A stretch of 64,000 bases of DNA, taken from NCBI RefSeq assembly GCF_028548455.1, contig NZ_JAQQLF010000011.1:1-64000 (forward strand), written 5' to 3'. This DNA comes from Vogesella aquatica (lineage in GTDB: Bacteria; Pseudomonadota; Gammaproteobacteria; Burkholderiales; Chromobacteriaceae). Positions 16,601 to 25,332 of the stretch are shown here, in pieces. Below the pieces are notes generated by a model. It saw only the letters and a list, made by a program, of their open reading frames with translations, was not told the origin of the DNA and did no database searches. The position numbers and the translations under genes were made by a program. Numbering within the stretch: the stretch's first letter is position 1; each line of letters begins with the position of its first letter.

Positions 16601-17767
16601 ATGACTTCTTTGCACAGCCCCACGCTTGTTGCCGTTGCCGCCATACTCATGTTCATCATGACGCTGATGCTGCTGGCCGCCTGGCGAATGAACCCGCGTA
16701 TTGCCGGCCTGAAGGCCTGGACGCTGGCATTTGCCTGTGGCCTGCCCATTTGCCTGAACCTGCTGCTGCGCGACTACGCACCAGAATGGCTGTCGGTGGT
16801 TTTTACCCAGCTATCTACCTTCCTGCTGGCCTGGCTTAACCTGGCGGCCTGCCGCCGCTACCTGAACCTGCGCCGTCTGCCGCACTCGGCGGGCCTGTGC
16901 ACCGTGGCCATGCTCTTGCTGAGCGGCTTGTACTTCACCCTGGTACAGCCAAACCAGGGCTTGCGCTTCCTGACGCTCAGCACCGTGCTGGGCCTGCTGT
17001 TCCTGCTCAGTGCACGCACCATGGCGCGCGGGGGCATCGCGCACTACCCCGCGCGCTATCTGTACGCACTGTGCTGCGGTAGCCACGGTGTGTTTTTGCT
17101 GCTGCGGCCCTGGCTATTCCACATTGGCAACAAAGGCCTGTTTGATAGCGCGCAAATGCTGGTGGTGTCCCACCTGGTGGTGATCGAGGCGATTGTCGCG
17201 CTGGTGCTGCTTGGCTTTTGCGTGGTGATGCTAGCCAACGAGCAGGTAACGCTGGCGCTAAAGCAGATGGCCGACCGCGACCCGCTTACCGGCGCCTACA
17301 ACCGGCGCGCCTTCATGTCCATGCTGGAAAAAGCCACGCTTTATGCGCACAGGCTCGCCTTCCCGGTATCGGTGCTACTGATCGACCTGGACCACTTCAA
17401 GCGCATTAATGACACCTGGGGCCACCAGCGCGGCGACGATGCGCTGCGCCACGTGGTGCAGGTAGCGCAGGATTGCTTGCGCGAGGGCGACATTCTGGGC
17501 CGCATGGGCGGCGAAGAGTTTGCCATCATGCTGCCCAACGCCACCCAGCAAGAGGCAGAACATATTGCCGGGCGGCTACGGCAAGCCATCGAGGCCCAGC
17601 CGCTGCAGTACGCCGGCGCCACCCTGTCACTGACTACCAGCATCGGCGTAGCCGGCTGGCTAGCACCGGAAAACCCGGATGGCTTGCTACACCGCGCCGA
17701 CGAAGCGATGTACCAGGCCAAGCGCCAGGGGCGCAACTGCGTGGTGCTGGCACCGCAGGCTGTCTAG
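16601..17767 (+). CDS. Membrane diguanylate cyclase (GGDEF domain)
   Basis: A 388-residue protein with about seven membrane helices in the first 210 residues (an MHYT/7TM-like unnamed sensor) followed by a GGDEF domain. The active-site loop is G303-G304-E305-E306-F307, a catalytically competent GGEEF form, and the product-inhibition site R294-x2-D297 lies exactly five residues before it. ADRDPLTGAYNRRAF marks the start of the domain. It should make cyclic di-GMP in response to a membrane signal. Other cyclic di-GMP genes in the window are the second cyclase at 35.0 kb, the HD-GYP protein at 39.2 kb and YajQ at 19.0 kb. Confidence 0.92.
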   Translation: MTSLHSPTLVAVAAILMFIMTLMLLAAWRMNPRIAGLKAWTLAFACGLPICLNLLLRDYAPEWLSVVFTQLSTFLLAWLNLAACRRYLNLRRLPHSAGLCTVAMLLLSGLYFTLVQPNQGLRFLTLSTVLGLLFLLSARTMARGGIAHYPARYLYALCCGSHGVFLLLRPWLFHIGNKGLFDSAQMLVVSHLVVIEAIVALVLLGFCVVMLANEQVTLALKQMADRDPLTGAYNRRAFMSMLEKATLYAHRLAFPVSVLLIDLDHFKRINDTWGHQRGDDALRHVVQVAQDCLREGDILGRMGGEEFAIMLPNATQQEAEHIAGRLRQAIEAQPLQYAGATLSLTTSIGVAGWLAPENPDGLLHRADEAMYQAKRQGRNCVVLAPQAV

Positions 17768-17862
17768 CCTGCCGCCGCTGTACAGTGTGTTCTGCCCTGC
17801 GGCCCCTGGCCGGGCTTTAATCCGGTACGGAACGCCCCATCTAGAGCCTATGCCGTGCGCGC

Positions 17863-17874
17863 GCGGCCAACCTT
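17863..17874 (+). repeat. Single copy of the 12-nt word GCGGCCAACCTT
   Basis: Exact copy just upstream of the glutathione transferase gene. Confidence 0.8.
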
Positions 17875-17908
17875 ATGCTGCCCCGCGCAGCCAGACACGG
17901 AGCGTTTC

Positions 17909-18757
17909 ATGAGCGAAGCCACCACACAGTACACCCCGCCACGCATCTGGGAGTGGAAACAGGCCAATGGCGGCCAGTTTGCCAATATCAACCGACCGAT
18001 CGCCGGCCCCACGCACGAACAGCCACTGCCACGCGGCGAGCATCCGCTGCAGCTGTACTCGCTGGCCACCCCCAATGGCGTGAAGGTCACCATCCTGCTG
18101 GAAGAGCTGCTGGCACTGGGCAAGCGCGGCGCCGAGTACGATGCCTGGCTGATCCGCATCCAGCAGGGCGACCAGTTCGGCAGCGGTTTTGTCGGCGTGA
18201 ACCCCAATAGCAAGATCCCGGCGCTGCTGGACCACAGCGGCGAGCAGCCGGTGCGCGTGTTCGAGTCCGGGTCCATCCTGCTGTATCTGGCCGAAAAGTT
18301 CGGCGCGCTGCTGCCGCAAGACATCGCTGGCCGCACCGAAACAATGAACTGGCTATTCTGGCAAATGGGTAGCGCACCCTACCTGGGCGGGGGGTTCGGC
18401 CACTTCTACCAGTACGCGCCGGTAAAAATCGAATACGCCATCGACCGTTTCAGCATGGAAGCCAAGCGCCAGCTGGACGTGCTGAACCGCCGCCTGGCAG
18501 AAAGCCCTTACCTGGGCGGCAGCAGCTACAGCATTGCCGATATCGCGGTATGGCCGTGGTACGGCGCACTGGTGCTGGGCCAGCTGTACGGCGCGGCCGA
18601 GTTCCTGCAGGTAGACGACTACCCGCACGTACAACGCTGGGCACGCGAAATCGCCGAGCGCCCGGCCGTACAACGCGGCCGCCGCGTGAACCGCACCTGG
18701 GGTGACGAAGGCGAACAGCTGGCCGAACGCCACAGCGCGGCCGACCTGGACCGCTAA
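17909..18757 (+). CDS. yghU: Glutathione S-transferase, YghU-like
   Basis: A 282-residue two-domain protein with the extended N-terminus of the YghU/Nu-class transferases (PPRIWEWKQANGGQFANINRP) before the thioredoxin-like domain (LQLYSLATPNGVKVTILLEEL, NPNSKIPALLD, VFESGSILLYLAEKFG). The helical C-terminal domain carries WLFWQMGSAPYLGGGFGHF and YSIADIAVWPWYG. YghU proteins bind two glutathione molecules and act as disulfide-bond reductases or peroxidases. The start MSEATT has GGAG upstream; a longer frame adds 18 residues across an intergenic 12-nt repeat. The gene appears monocistronic. Confidence 0.85.
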   Translation: MSEATTQYTPPRIWEWKQANGGQFANINRPIAGPTHEQPLPRGEHPLQLYSLATPNGVKVTILLEELLALGKRGAEYDAWLIRIQQGDQFGSGFVGVNPNSKIPALLDHSGEQPVRVFESGSILLYLAEKFGALLPQDIAGRTETMNWLFWQMGSAPYLGGGFGHFYQYAPVKIEYAIDRFSMEAKRQLDVLNRRLAESPYLGGSSYSIADIAVWPWYGALVLGQLYGAAEFLQVDDYPHVQRWAREIAERPAVQRGRRVNRTWGDEGEQLAERHSAADLDR

Positions 18758-18770
18758 GCACCACAAAGCG

Positions 18771-18798
18771 CAAGGCCGCTGCATCAGCAGCGGCCTTG
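18771..18798. terminator. Hairpin terminator, copy 1 of a 28-nt duplicated stem-loop
   Basis: CAAGGCCGCTGC-ATCA-GCAGCGGCCTTG follows the yghU stop codon by 13 nt. An identical 28-nt sequence recurs at 18939-18966. Confidence 0.7.
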
Positions 18799-18897
18799 CG
18801 GCTGCGAATACAGCCCGACACCCGGTGCTAACGGACCCGGCAAAGCCGGGCCGCGCCAGACCGACTTTGGCATCCACAGCCTTACTGCTTACAAAAC

Positions 18898-18926
18898 AAA
18901 GCCTGCTGGCGCGGCTAGCAGGCTTT
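18898..18926. terminator. Stem-loop between the two duplicated hairpins
   Basis: AAAGCCTGCT and AGCAGGCTTT are perfect 10-nt arms around a 9-nt loop (18898-18926), readable as a terminator in both directions. Confidence 0.55.
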
Positions 18927-18938
18927 GTTATCAATAGA

Positions 18939-18966
18939 CAAGGCCGCTGCATCAGCAGCGGCCTTG
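18939..18966. terminator. Hairpin terminator, copy 2 of the duplicated stem-loop
   Basis: Identical to 18771-18798. On the minus strand it lies about 45 nt after the yajQ stop and can end that transcript, while copy 1 serves yghU. Confidence 0.65.
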
Positions 18967-19012
18967 TCCCGCACTGGCGGCCAACGTTTACGCAACGTAG
19001 CCGGCTAGCGCA

Positions 19013-19513
19013 TCAATCGCGGAAGTTGTTGAACTGCAGCGGGAAGCCGTTTTCCATATCGCCGGCAATTTCCTTGCGCATCAGGGCAATCACGTCCTGC
19101 AGCATGTCACGCTTGGCGCCAGACACGCGTACGGCCTCACCCTGGATGCTGGCCTGTACCTTCAGCTTGCTGTCCTTGATGAGCTTGACGATTTTCTTGG
19201 CCAGGTCGGTTTCCAGGCCTTCCTTTACCGTCAACACCTTCTTCACCTTGTTGCCGCTCACCTTTTCCAGCTTGCCGTATTCCATGCAGCGCACGTCCAC
19301 GCCGCGCTTGGCCAGCTTGGCCACCAGAATATCGTTTACCTGGTCCAGCTGAAACTCGCTGTCGGCGAACAGGGTCAGCGTCTTGTCGCCGGTTTCGATA
19401 CGGGCATCGCTACCCTTGAAGTCATAGCGGGTGGACACTTCCTTGTTGGATTGGTCTACCGCGTTGCGTACTTCGATTTTGTCCACTTCGGACACAATGT
19501 CAAACGATGGCAT
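19013..19513 (-). CDS. yajQ: YajQ family cyclic di-GMP-binding protein
   Basis: A 166-residue protein matching YajQ from end to end: [34 protein letters not shown], the [19 protein letters not shown] segment and the end [19 protein letters not shown]. Members bind nucleotides; the Xanthomonas homologue binds cyclic di-GMP and acts with a transcription factor, though in many species the role is unclear. The protein is cytoplasmic. It stands alone, about 30 nt downstream of the DUF1294 gene on the same strand, and could be the last gene of a DUF2788-DUF1294-yajQ transcript only if read-through occurs in the other order; the gene order on the minus strand is DUF2788, DUF1294, yajQ. Confidence 0.93.
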   Translation of the reverse strand: MPSFDIVSEVDKIEVRNAVDQSNKEVSTRYDFKGSDARIETGDKTLTLFADSEFQLDQVNDILVAKLAKRGVDVRCMEYGKLEKVSGNKVKKVLTVKEGLETDLAKKIVKLIKDSKLKVQASIQGEAVRVSGAKRDMLQDVIALMRKEIAGDMENGFPLQFNNFRD

Positions 19514-19545
19514 ATCGCCCTTCCTTTCGTGTTATGGCGCGTATT

Positions 19546-20382
19546 CTAGCCGAAGTTGGCCGCAGTCAGCAGGCCATGGCCCGCAAGCCAGGCAAGGCCT
19601 GCCACATTCAATGCCACACTCAGCCAGTAGTAGCGACGAAACGCGGGTTTAGTGGATTTATGGTTGAACACATACTGTGCCAGCGCCGCCCCCGGCCAGC
19701 CACCCAGCACAGCCAGCATATGCAAGGTGCTTTCCGGCGTGCGCCACTTCTGGCGCTGTGCCGCGTACTTGTCGCGGCCATAAGCCAGAAACAGCAAAAT
19801 GCTTAGCAGACCATAAGCCGCCGGCACCCAGCTGGCCACCCTGCCCACCAGCCACAGTGCGGCCAACATCAACACCATCACCAGCGCGGGCCACGGCCGC
19901 GGGCGGCGGCCCGGCTTGAGGCTGGCCAGCACGTGCAGGCCAGGCAAAGTGGCATAGCTGGCCCATACCGCTACCGGTTTGCCCTGTTCGTTATGGCCCG
20001 CCTTGTAATACACCTCGTCCCCGGGCAGCGGGCGCCTGGGCGATACGGGAAAAGCCGACACGTGCACGAACAGCGACTGGCCATCTTCTGCATCAATAAA
20101 ACCGAAACCGCGCGCGTCATCCCAATGCTGCAGCACACCTTTGCACCGTGCGCTATCCAGCGGTGCAGTTTTGACCTGCGCCCAGCTAGCCTGCGGGCGG
20201 CCGTCGCGGCCAGAGCCACGGCGGTATTGCACGGTGTCGCCCGGCTGCGGCAGCGCGCCACCGGCAAACACGCTGGCGTGCGCAAACAGGCGGCTACCAT
20301 CCGCCTGGCGGATAAAGCCGAAGCCGCGCGCGGCATCCCAGCTGGCCAGCGCACCTTCGCTGATGGTTGATGTGGTGCTCAT
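19546..20382 (-). CDS. Tandem cold-shock domains fused to DUF1294 membrane domain
   Basis: A 278-residue protein. Residues about 8-70 and 80-145 are two cold-shock/OB domains, each with the RNP1-like GFGFI box (ARGFGFIRQADG and ARGFGFIDAEDG) and a FAH/FVH strand. Membrane helices and the DUF1294 domain fill the C-terminal half (WPALVMVLMLAALWLV, FLAYGRDKYAAQRQKWRTPE, LAVLGGWPGAALAQ). Single cold-shock-DUF1294 fusions are common; two cold-shock domains are less so. It may tether RNA to the membrane, but that is speculative. Its ATG overlaps the stop of the DUF2788 gene in an ATGA arrangement, indicating translational coupling. Confidence 0.85.
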   Translation of the reverse strand: MSTTSTISEGALASWDAARGFGFIRQADGSRLFAHASVFAGGALPQPGDTVQYRRGSGRDGRPQASWAQVKTAPLDSARCKGVLQHWDDARGFGFIDAEDGQSLFVHVSAFPVSPRRPLPGDEVYYKAGHNEQGKPVAVWASYATLPGLHVLASLKPGRRPRPWPALVMVLMLAALWLVGRVASWVPAAYGLLSILLFLAYGRDKYAAQRQKWRTPESTLHMLAVLGGWPGAALAQYVFNHKSTKPAFRRYYWLSVALNVAGLAWLAGHGLLTAANFG

Positions 20383-20582
20383 TTGAGCAGGATGAACTCC
20401 ACCAGCACGTTCTTGAACACAAAGCCCACCACACCGAAGCCCAGCACGATGAACAGCGCAATCATGCCGGTTTTGCCGGCATTGGATTTTTTGCCCAGAT
20501 CGTAAATGATGAAACCCATGAAAATGATCAGACCGGTCAGCAGGATGCCCATGGACCAGTTGGTAAATTGTTCTTCGCTCAT
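20379..20582 (-). CDS. DUF2788 small membrane protein
   Basis: A 67-residue protein with two membrane helices (SMGILLTGLIIFMGFIIYDL and TGMIALFIVLGFGVVGFVFK) joined by a positively charged loop GKKSNAGK. It matches the DUF2788 family of Betaproteobacteria, which has no assigned function. Its stop codon overlaps the ATG of the DUF1294 fusion gene, so the two are made together and may act together at the membrane. Confidence 0.8.
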   Translation of the reverse strand: MSEEQFTNWSMGILLTGLIIFMGFIIYDLGKKSNAGKTGMIALFIVLGFGVVGFVFKNVLVEFILLK

Positions 20583-20596
20583 GATGTCTTTGCGCT

Positions 20597-20610
20597 AAAA
20601 GGTTGGCCGC
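20597..20610 (-). repeat. Copy of the uptake-like word (AAAAGGTTGGCCGC)
   Basis: Exact long-form copy between argG and the DUF2788 gene. Confidence 0.8.
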
Positions 20611-20624
20611 CATTATAGAAGCGG

Positions 20625-20655
20625 TAATAAAAAACCGCACCCCATGGGGTGCGGC
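20625..20655 (-). terminator. Terminator of argG
   Basis: On the minus strand the stem CCGCACCCC-at-GGGGTGCGG is followed by a T run (TTTTTTATTA), just after the argG stop codon. Confidence 0.85.
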
Positions 20656-20682
20656 CTGGCTGTATCACTTCGTTGTAACCGC

Positions 20683-21900
20683 TTACTTCAGGCGGCCGGC
20701 GATGCGCATGCGCAGCGCGTTCAGCTTGATGAAGCCGCCAGCGTCGGCCTGGTTGTAGGCACCGCCGTCGTCGTCGAAGGTAGCGATGTTCATATCGAAC
20801 AGCGAGTTGGTTTTGGAGTCGCGGCTCACCACGATCACATTGCCCTTGTACAGCTTCAGGCGTACCCAGCCGTTCACGGTTTGCTGGGTGTAGTCGATCA
20901 GGGTTTGCAGGGCCTTGCGCTCCGGTGCCCACCAGTAGCCGTTGTAGATCAGGCTGGCGTAGCGTGGCATCAGGTCGTCCTTCAGGTGGGCCACTTCGCG
21001 GTCCAGGGTGATGGACTCGATGGCGCGGTGTGCCTTCAGGATGATGGTGCCGCCCGGGGTTTCGTAGCAGCCGCGGGACTTCATGCCCACGTAGCGGTTT
21101 TCCACCAGGTCCAGACGGCCGATACCGTGCTTGCCACCCAGCTCGTTCAGCTTGGCCAGCACTTCATGCGCTGCCAGGCGTACGCCATTCAGCGCCACGA
21201 TATCGCCTTTTTCGAACTCTACATCCAGGTATTCGGCTTCATCCGGTGCTGCCTCTGGCGACACGGTCCAGCGCCACATGGCTTCTTCGGCCTCGGCGGA
21301 CGGGTTTTCCAGATGACGGCCTTCGAAGGAAATGTGCAGCAGGTTGGCGTCCATGGAATATGGCGCGCCACCGTTTTTGTGCTTCATGTCCACCGGAATG
21401 CCGTTTTTCTCGGCGTAGGCCAGCAGTTTTTCGCGGGACAGCAGATCCCACTCGCGCCATGGGGCAATCACTTTTACATCCGGTTTCAGGCCGTAGTAAC
21501 CCAGCTCGAAACGTACCTGGTCGTTACCCTTGCCGGTGGCACCGTGCGATACCGCGTCGGCACCGGTGAGGTTGGCGATTTCGATCTGGCGCTTGGCGAT
21601 CAGCGGGCGGGCGATGGAGGTACCCAGCAGGTACTCGCCTTCGTAAATGGTGTTGGCACGGAACATCGGGAACACGAAGTCGCGTACAAACTCTTCGCGC
21701 AGGTCATCGATGAAGATGTTTTCCTGCTTGATGCCGAACTGCAGCGCCTTCTGGCGTGCCGGCTCCAGCTCTTCGCCCTGGCCCAGGTCGGCGGTGAAGG
21801 TCACCACTTCGCATTGATAGGTGTCTTGCAACCACTTCAGGATCACCGAAGTATCCAGGCCACCGGAATAGGCCAATACCACTTTATTGATGTCTGCCAT
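20683..21900 (-). CDS. argG: Argininosuccinate synthase
   Basis: A 405-residue enzyme that joins citrulline and aspartate using ATP, the penultimate step of arginine synthesis. The N-terminal nucleotide-binding loop [10 protein letters not shown] and the downstream [12 protein letters not shown] and [12 protein letters not shown] segments are family signatures, and the length is normal for the family. The start MADINKVV was chosen over an upstream in-frame start by conservation. It follows argF by 28 nt on the same strand, so the two consecutive pathway enzymes form an operon. A strong terminator lies downstream. Confidence 0.97.
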   Translation of the reverse strand: MADINKVVLAYSGGLDTSVILKWLQDTYQCEVVTFTADLGQGEELEPARQKALQFGIKQENIFIDDLREEFVRDFVFPMFRANTIYEGEYLLGTSIARPLIAKRQIEIANLTGADAVSHGATGKGNDQVRFELGYYGLKPDVKVIAPWREWDLLSREKLLAYAEKNGIPVDMKHKNGGAPYSMDANLLHISFEGRHLENPSAEAEEAMWRWTVSPEAAPDEAEYLDVEFEKGDIVALNGVRLAAHEVLAKLNELGGKHGIGRLDLVENRYVGMKSRGCYETPGGTIILKAHRAIESITLDREVAHLKDDLMPRYASLIYNGYWWAPERKALQTLIDYTQQTVNGWVRLKLYKGNVIVVSRDSKTNSLFDMNIATFDDDGGAYNQADAGGFIKLNALRMRIAGRLK

Positions 21901-21928
21901 CGTCTTCTCTCTCAGTCTACAAGCCGGG

Positions 21929-22852
21929 TCAGTCGTGTACACGACCCAGCATCAGGTATTCAATCAGGGCTTTCTGGGCGTGCATGCGGTTTTCTGCCTC
22001 GTCCCATACCACGCTTTGCGGGCCGTCGATCACCTCGGCCGCCACTTCTTCGCCACGGTGCGCCGGCAGGCAGTGCATGAACAGCGCATCCGGCTTGGCC
22101 AGCTTCATCAGGTCGGCACTCACCATATAACCTTCAAAGGCATCGCGGCGCGCTTCAGCCTCGCCTTCAAAGCCCATGCTGGTAAACACGTCGGTGGTCA
22201 CCAGGTCGGCACCGGCCACGGCGGAGGCCGGGTTGTGGAAGGCTTCGAAACAGTCACTGTCGTAATGCTGGCCATCCAGCACCTGCAGCTCGTAACCTAC
22301 CGGCGTGGCCACCTTGAGTTTGAAGCCCAGCAGCTTGGCCGCCTGCAGCCAGGTACGCGCCATATTGTTGCCATCGCCAATCCAGGCCACGGTTTTGCCG
22401 GCGATACTGCCACGGTGTTCGATATAGGTCAGGATGTCGGCCAGAATCTGGCACGGGTGGTATTCGTTGGTCAGGCCATTGATCACCGGCACGCGGGAAA
22501 ATGCGGCCAACCTTTCCACCATGTTCTGCTCGAAGGTGCGGATCATGATGATGTCCGCCATGCGCGACAGCACACGTGCCGTATCTTCTACCGGCTCGCC
22601 ACGGCCGATCTGCGAGCTCTTGCCGTCCAGGAACATGGCGTGGCCACCCAGCTGCGACATGCCGGCTTCAAACGATACGCGGGTACGCGTGGAGTTCTTT
22701 TCGAAGATCATGGTCATGACCCGGCCCACCAGTGGGCGGTACAGCTCGCCGGACACCTGTCGTCGCTTCAGTACCTGGGCGCGCTCGAAGATGTGTTGGT
22801 ACTCCGCGGCGGAAAGGTCTGTGAACTGGAGAAAGTGTTTGGGCTGCTTCAT
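21929..22852 (-). CDS. argF: Ornithine carbamoyltransferase
   Basis: A 307-residue enzyme making citrulline from ornithine and carbamoyl phosphate. The carbamoyl-phosphate loop S54-TRTR is present ([10 protein letters not shown]), with the HPCQ-equivalent YHPCQILAD and the ornithine-binding HCLPAHRG near the C-terminus. The length is typical. It is the first gene of an argF-argG operon. The copy of the 12-nt word GCGGCCAACCTT at 22503-22514 lies inside it and encodes part of the helix after the nucleotide site. Confidence 0.97.
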   Translation of the reverse strand: MKQPKHFLQFTDLSAAEYQHIFERAQVLKRRQVSGELYRPLVGRVMTMIFEKNSTRTRVSFEAGMSQLGGHAMFLDGKSSQIGRGEPVEDTARVLSRMADIIMIRTFEQNMVERLAAFSRVPVINGLTNEYHPCQILADILTYIEHRGSIAGKTVAWIGDGNNMARTWLQAAKLLGFKLKVATPVGYELQVLDGQHYDSDCFEAFHNPASAVAGADLVTTDVFTSMGFEGEAEARRDAFEGYMVSADLMKLAKPDALFMHCLPAHRGEEVAAEVIDGPQSVVWDEAENRMHAQKALIEYLMLGRVHD

Positions 22853-23184
22853 ATCGGGTTCCGAAAAAAATTAATGCCACGGCGCTGTGAAAACGTGGCG
22901 TTTTCATGCGCGGCGGCACATTACTACACGCAAACCATCTGTCATCGGGTTGATCAACGCAATATTGTTCATGATGAATTCATGATTTACAAAATTGCGA
23001 CATGGTTATATGTATACGAAATCCACATTGGTGACAAGCCCAAGCCGGTTTCAAGTGGCTGCCATCCGGCAATAAAAACGCCGATACGCTGCAAGATCAA
23101 GCACTTGCGGCGCACCGGCATTTTTTCAGGCTTTTAGCGAAGCGGTGCAGCTGTTTAACAAAACGCTACTCGCTGGCCATAAGG
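22853..23184. other. Intergenic region between argF and the decarboxylase gene
   Basis: About 330 nt, AT-rich between 22935 and 23035, presumably carrying the argF promoter on the minus strand. Possible weak hairpin with GCCG/CGGC arms around 23071-23125. No gene or clear ArgR site could be defined by eye. Confidence 0.4.
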
Positions 23185-25143
23185 TCAGTTGAACCAGGCG
23201 CGGCTTGGCAAGCCAGTCAGCTCGTCATTCCGCAGCACCCGCACGCAGAACTCGCCCCCCTCCTCGGCCAGGCCGTGCATTTCTATGCTCTTTTGCGTTT
23301 TCAGCAGCCGCGCCATATAGGCCACGATATTGGCTTCGATTACCTGGCCCGGCACCAGTACCGGGATACCCGGCGGATAGGGCACGATCTGGTCGCAACA
23401 CACGCGGCCGGTAAGCGCCGGGTTCGGCAGCCCGTCATCGTCCAGCAAGGGCAGGCGCTCGCCCGCCTCGTAAAACGCGTCGCGCGGCAGGCAGGCCAGC
23501 CGGGAAAAGCCGGGGATTTCCGGCATTTTTCCCAGCACCCGTGGCGGGCGCTGCTCTTTGGCCAGGCGTAACAACGCGTCAAACAGGCGCGACATCTTGC
23601 TGCGCGTGGTACCCACCGTCAGTAGCAGCGTGATGGTATTGAAGGTGGATTTTTCGATCTGGATATTGAAGCGCTCGAACAGCGCGCGCTGCAGCTCGTC
23701 GGCGGAGTAGCCGCTTTGCGAAATGTCCACCGTCAGCTTGGTGGGGTCCAGCTGCACGCCGTCGCCGCTAACCGACTCCGGCAGCAGGTCGTCCAGCTCC
23801 AGCACGCGGAAGGCACCGGTGGAGTTGATCTTTTGCCGCAGCTCCTGCGCCAGCTTCAAGGCACGGTCCAGCAGGCGGAAGCCCTCGGTCACCGCCTGTT
23901 TGCGCGCCACGTCCAGGCTGGCAATCAGGTTGTACTGCGGGCTGGTGGAGGTGTGCATATTGAAGTTTTCGCGGAACAGATGCTCGTCGAACGTGGGGTC
24001 GTTCACGTGGATCATGCTGGCCTGCGAAAAGGCCGACAGGATCTTGTGCGTACTCTGGGTGACGTAATCCGCACCGGACTCCAGCGCGGTGGGGCGGAAA
24101 GCATGGTGGAAACGGGCGTGGCCGTACCAGGCTTCATCCACGATCACCTTGATGCCGGCGGTGTGCGCCGCCTCGATAATGGGTTTCAGGTCGTAGCGCA
24201 GGCCGTCGTAGGTGCAGCTGGTCAGAATCAGCACGCGCGCGTCAGGGTTGGCCGCAATGGCGTCGAAAATCACCTGTTTGGGCACCGGGCCGAAAATGCC
24301 GTATTGGCGGTTCACCGACGAATCCAGGTACACCGGCTGCGCGCCGGACAGAATCACACCGTGGTGCACCGACTTGTGGCAGTTGCGATCCAGCAGCAGC
24401 TTGTCGCCCGGCGCCAGCAAGGTCTGGAAGATGACCTTGTTCGAGGTGGAGGTGCCATTGGTGGCAAAGTAGGTTTTTTTGGCGCCAAAGGCCTTGGCGG
24501 CCAAGGTTTGTGCCTCGGCGATCACGCCGGTGGGGTGCAGCAGCGAGTCCAGCATCGGCACCGATACCGACAGGTCGGCGCGCAGCATTTCTTCGCCGAC
24601 AAAATCGTAGAAATCCCCCACCCACGGGCTGCCTTTCAGCGAGTCGCCACCGGCGTGGCCTGGCGTGTGCCACGAATCCTTGGCCATGCGCACGTACTGC
24701 TTGAGCTTGTCGTAGAACGGCGTGGCGGCCTTCTCGCCCATTTCGGCGGCCAGGATGCGGAACCAGCCGTTGAAATCGCGCTCGTCACGATAGAAATAGC
24801 CATCAATGGCATGGCTGGCCAGCTCTTCCATGACCACTTTCTCGTCGTCATCCTGCAGCAGGATGTACAGCGACAGCTCGGGGCGCAGGCGGTTTATCTG
24901 GTTGGCCAGCTGTACCGCAGGCTGGGTGGTGCCTTTCTCTTTCAGCCCCTTGTCTACCAGCACTATCTGCACTTCGCCATCACTACCGGCGCGCGCCAGT
25001 GCGTCACTACTGCGGCCAACCCCTTCAAAACAAAGGCCAAACGGATTCGCCATCTTGCCTGCTACCGCAGCCAGCTCGGCCAGTACGTCGGCCTGCCAGG
25101 CAGCATCATCGCTTACCACTAATACTCTGCTCACCGGATTCAT
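23185..25143 (-). CDS. PLP-dependent Orn/Lys/Arg decarboxylase (group III fold)
   Basis: A 652-residue decarboxylase. An N-terminal receiver-like wing domain (about 5-130, VLVVSDDAAWQADVLAEL and IVLVDKGLKEK) precedes the PLP domain with the Schiff-base lysine K367 in QSTHKILS, HTPGHAGGD and FFATNGTST-like YFATNGTSTSNK, and a C-terminal domain. Group III enzymes convert arginine, lysine or ornithine to agmatine, cadaverine or putrescine, for polyamine synthesis or acid resistance. It is shorter than E. coli AdiA, LdcI or SpeC (over 700 residues), so substrate assignment is unsafe; arginine decarboxylase is a reasonable guess. It stands next to arginine synthesis genes. The start MNPVSRV was chosen because the longer frame crosses the divergent promoter region. 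Confidence 0.88.
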   Translation of the reverse strand: MNPVSRVLVVSDDAAWQADVLAELAAVAGKMANPFGLCFEGVGRSSDALARAGSDGEVQIVLVDKGLKEKGTTQPAVQLANQINRLRPELSLYILLQDDDEKVVMEELASHAIDGYFYRDERDFNGWFRILAAEMGEKAATPFYDKLKQYVRMAKDSWHTPGHAGGDSLKGSPWVGDFYDFVGEEMLRADLSVSVPMLDSLLHPTGVIAEAQTLAAKAFGAKKTYFATNGTSTSNKVIFQTLLAPGDKLLLDRNCHKSVHHGVILSGAQPVYLDSSVNRQYGIFGPVPKQVIFDAIAANPDARVLILTSCTYDGLRYDLKPIIEAAHTAGIKVIVDEAWYGHARFHHAFRPTALESGADYVTQSTHKILSAFSQASMIHVNDPTFDEHLFRENFNMHTSTSPQYNLIASLDVARKQAVTEGFRLLDRALKLAQELRQKINSTGAFRVLELDDLLPESVSGDGVQLDPTKLTVDISQSGYSADELQRALFERFNIQIEKSTFNTITLLLTVGTTRSKMSRLFDALLRLAKEQRPPRVLGKMPEIPGFSRLACLPRDAFYEAGERLPLLDDDGLPNPALTGRVCCDQIVPYPPGIPVLVPGQVIEANIVAYMARLLKTQKSIEMHGLAEEGGEFCVRVLRNDELTGLPSRAWFN

Positions 25144-25332
25144 CGGTGCTCTCCTCTGGATACAGCGTGTTTTTATGATGTCTGTCGTACTGTTATGGCC
25201 GCAGCTTGGTACGGCTTTGTTTGACGCTATCGTAAGCACAGCGCGGCCACAATGTCATGCTGCAGGCGCAAAACCGCATGGTCGATGTCGCCTTGGCAGC
25301 AGGGGGGGCGCCAATCCGCTACAATGCCGCCC

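Noticed and set aside
20644-22080. Long plus-strand frame across argG
   Set aside because: Antisense shadow of argG and the start of the argF end; no family features.
22941-22970. FNR-like site near argF (GTTGATCAAC)
   Set aside because: The two half-sites touch with no four-base spacer, so it does not fit the FNR pattern.
23716-25122. Long plus-strand frame of 468 codons opposite the decarboxylase
   Set aside because: Antisense shadow; the minus-strand product has an intact PLP lysine and full family similarity.
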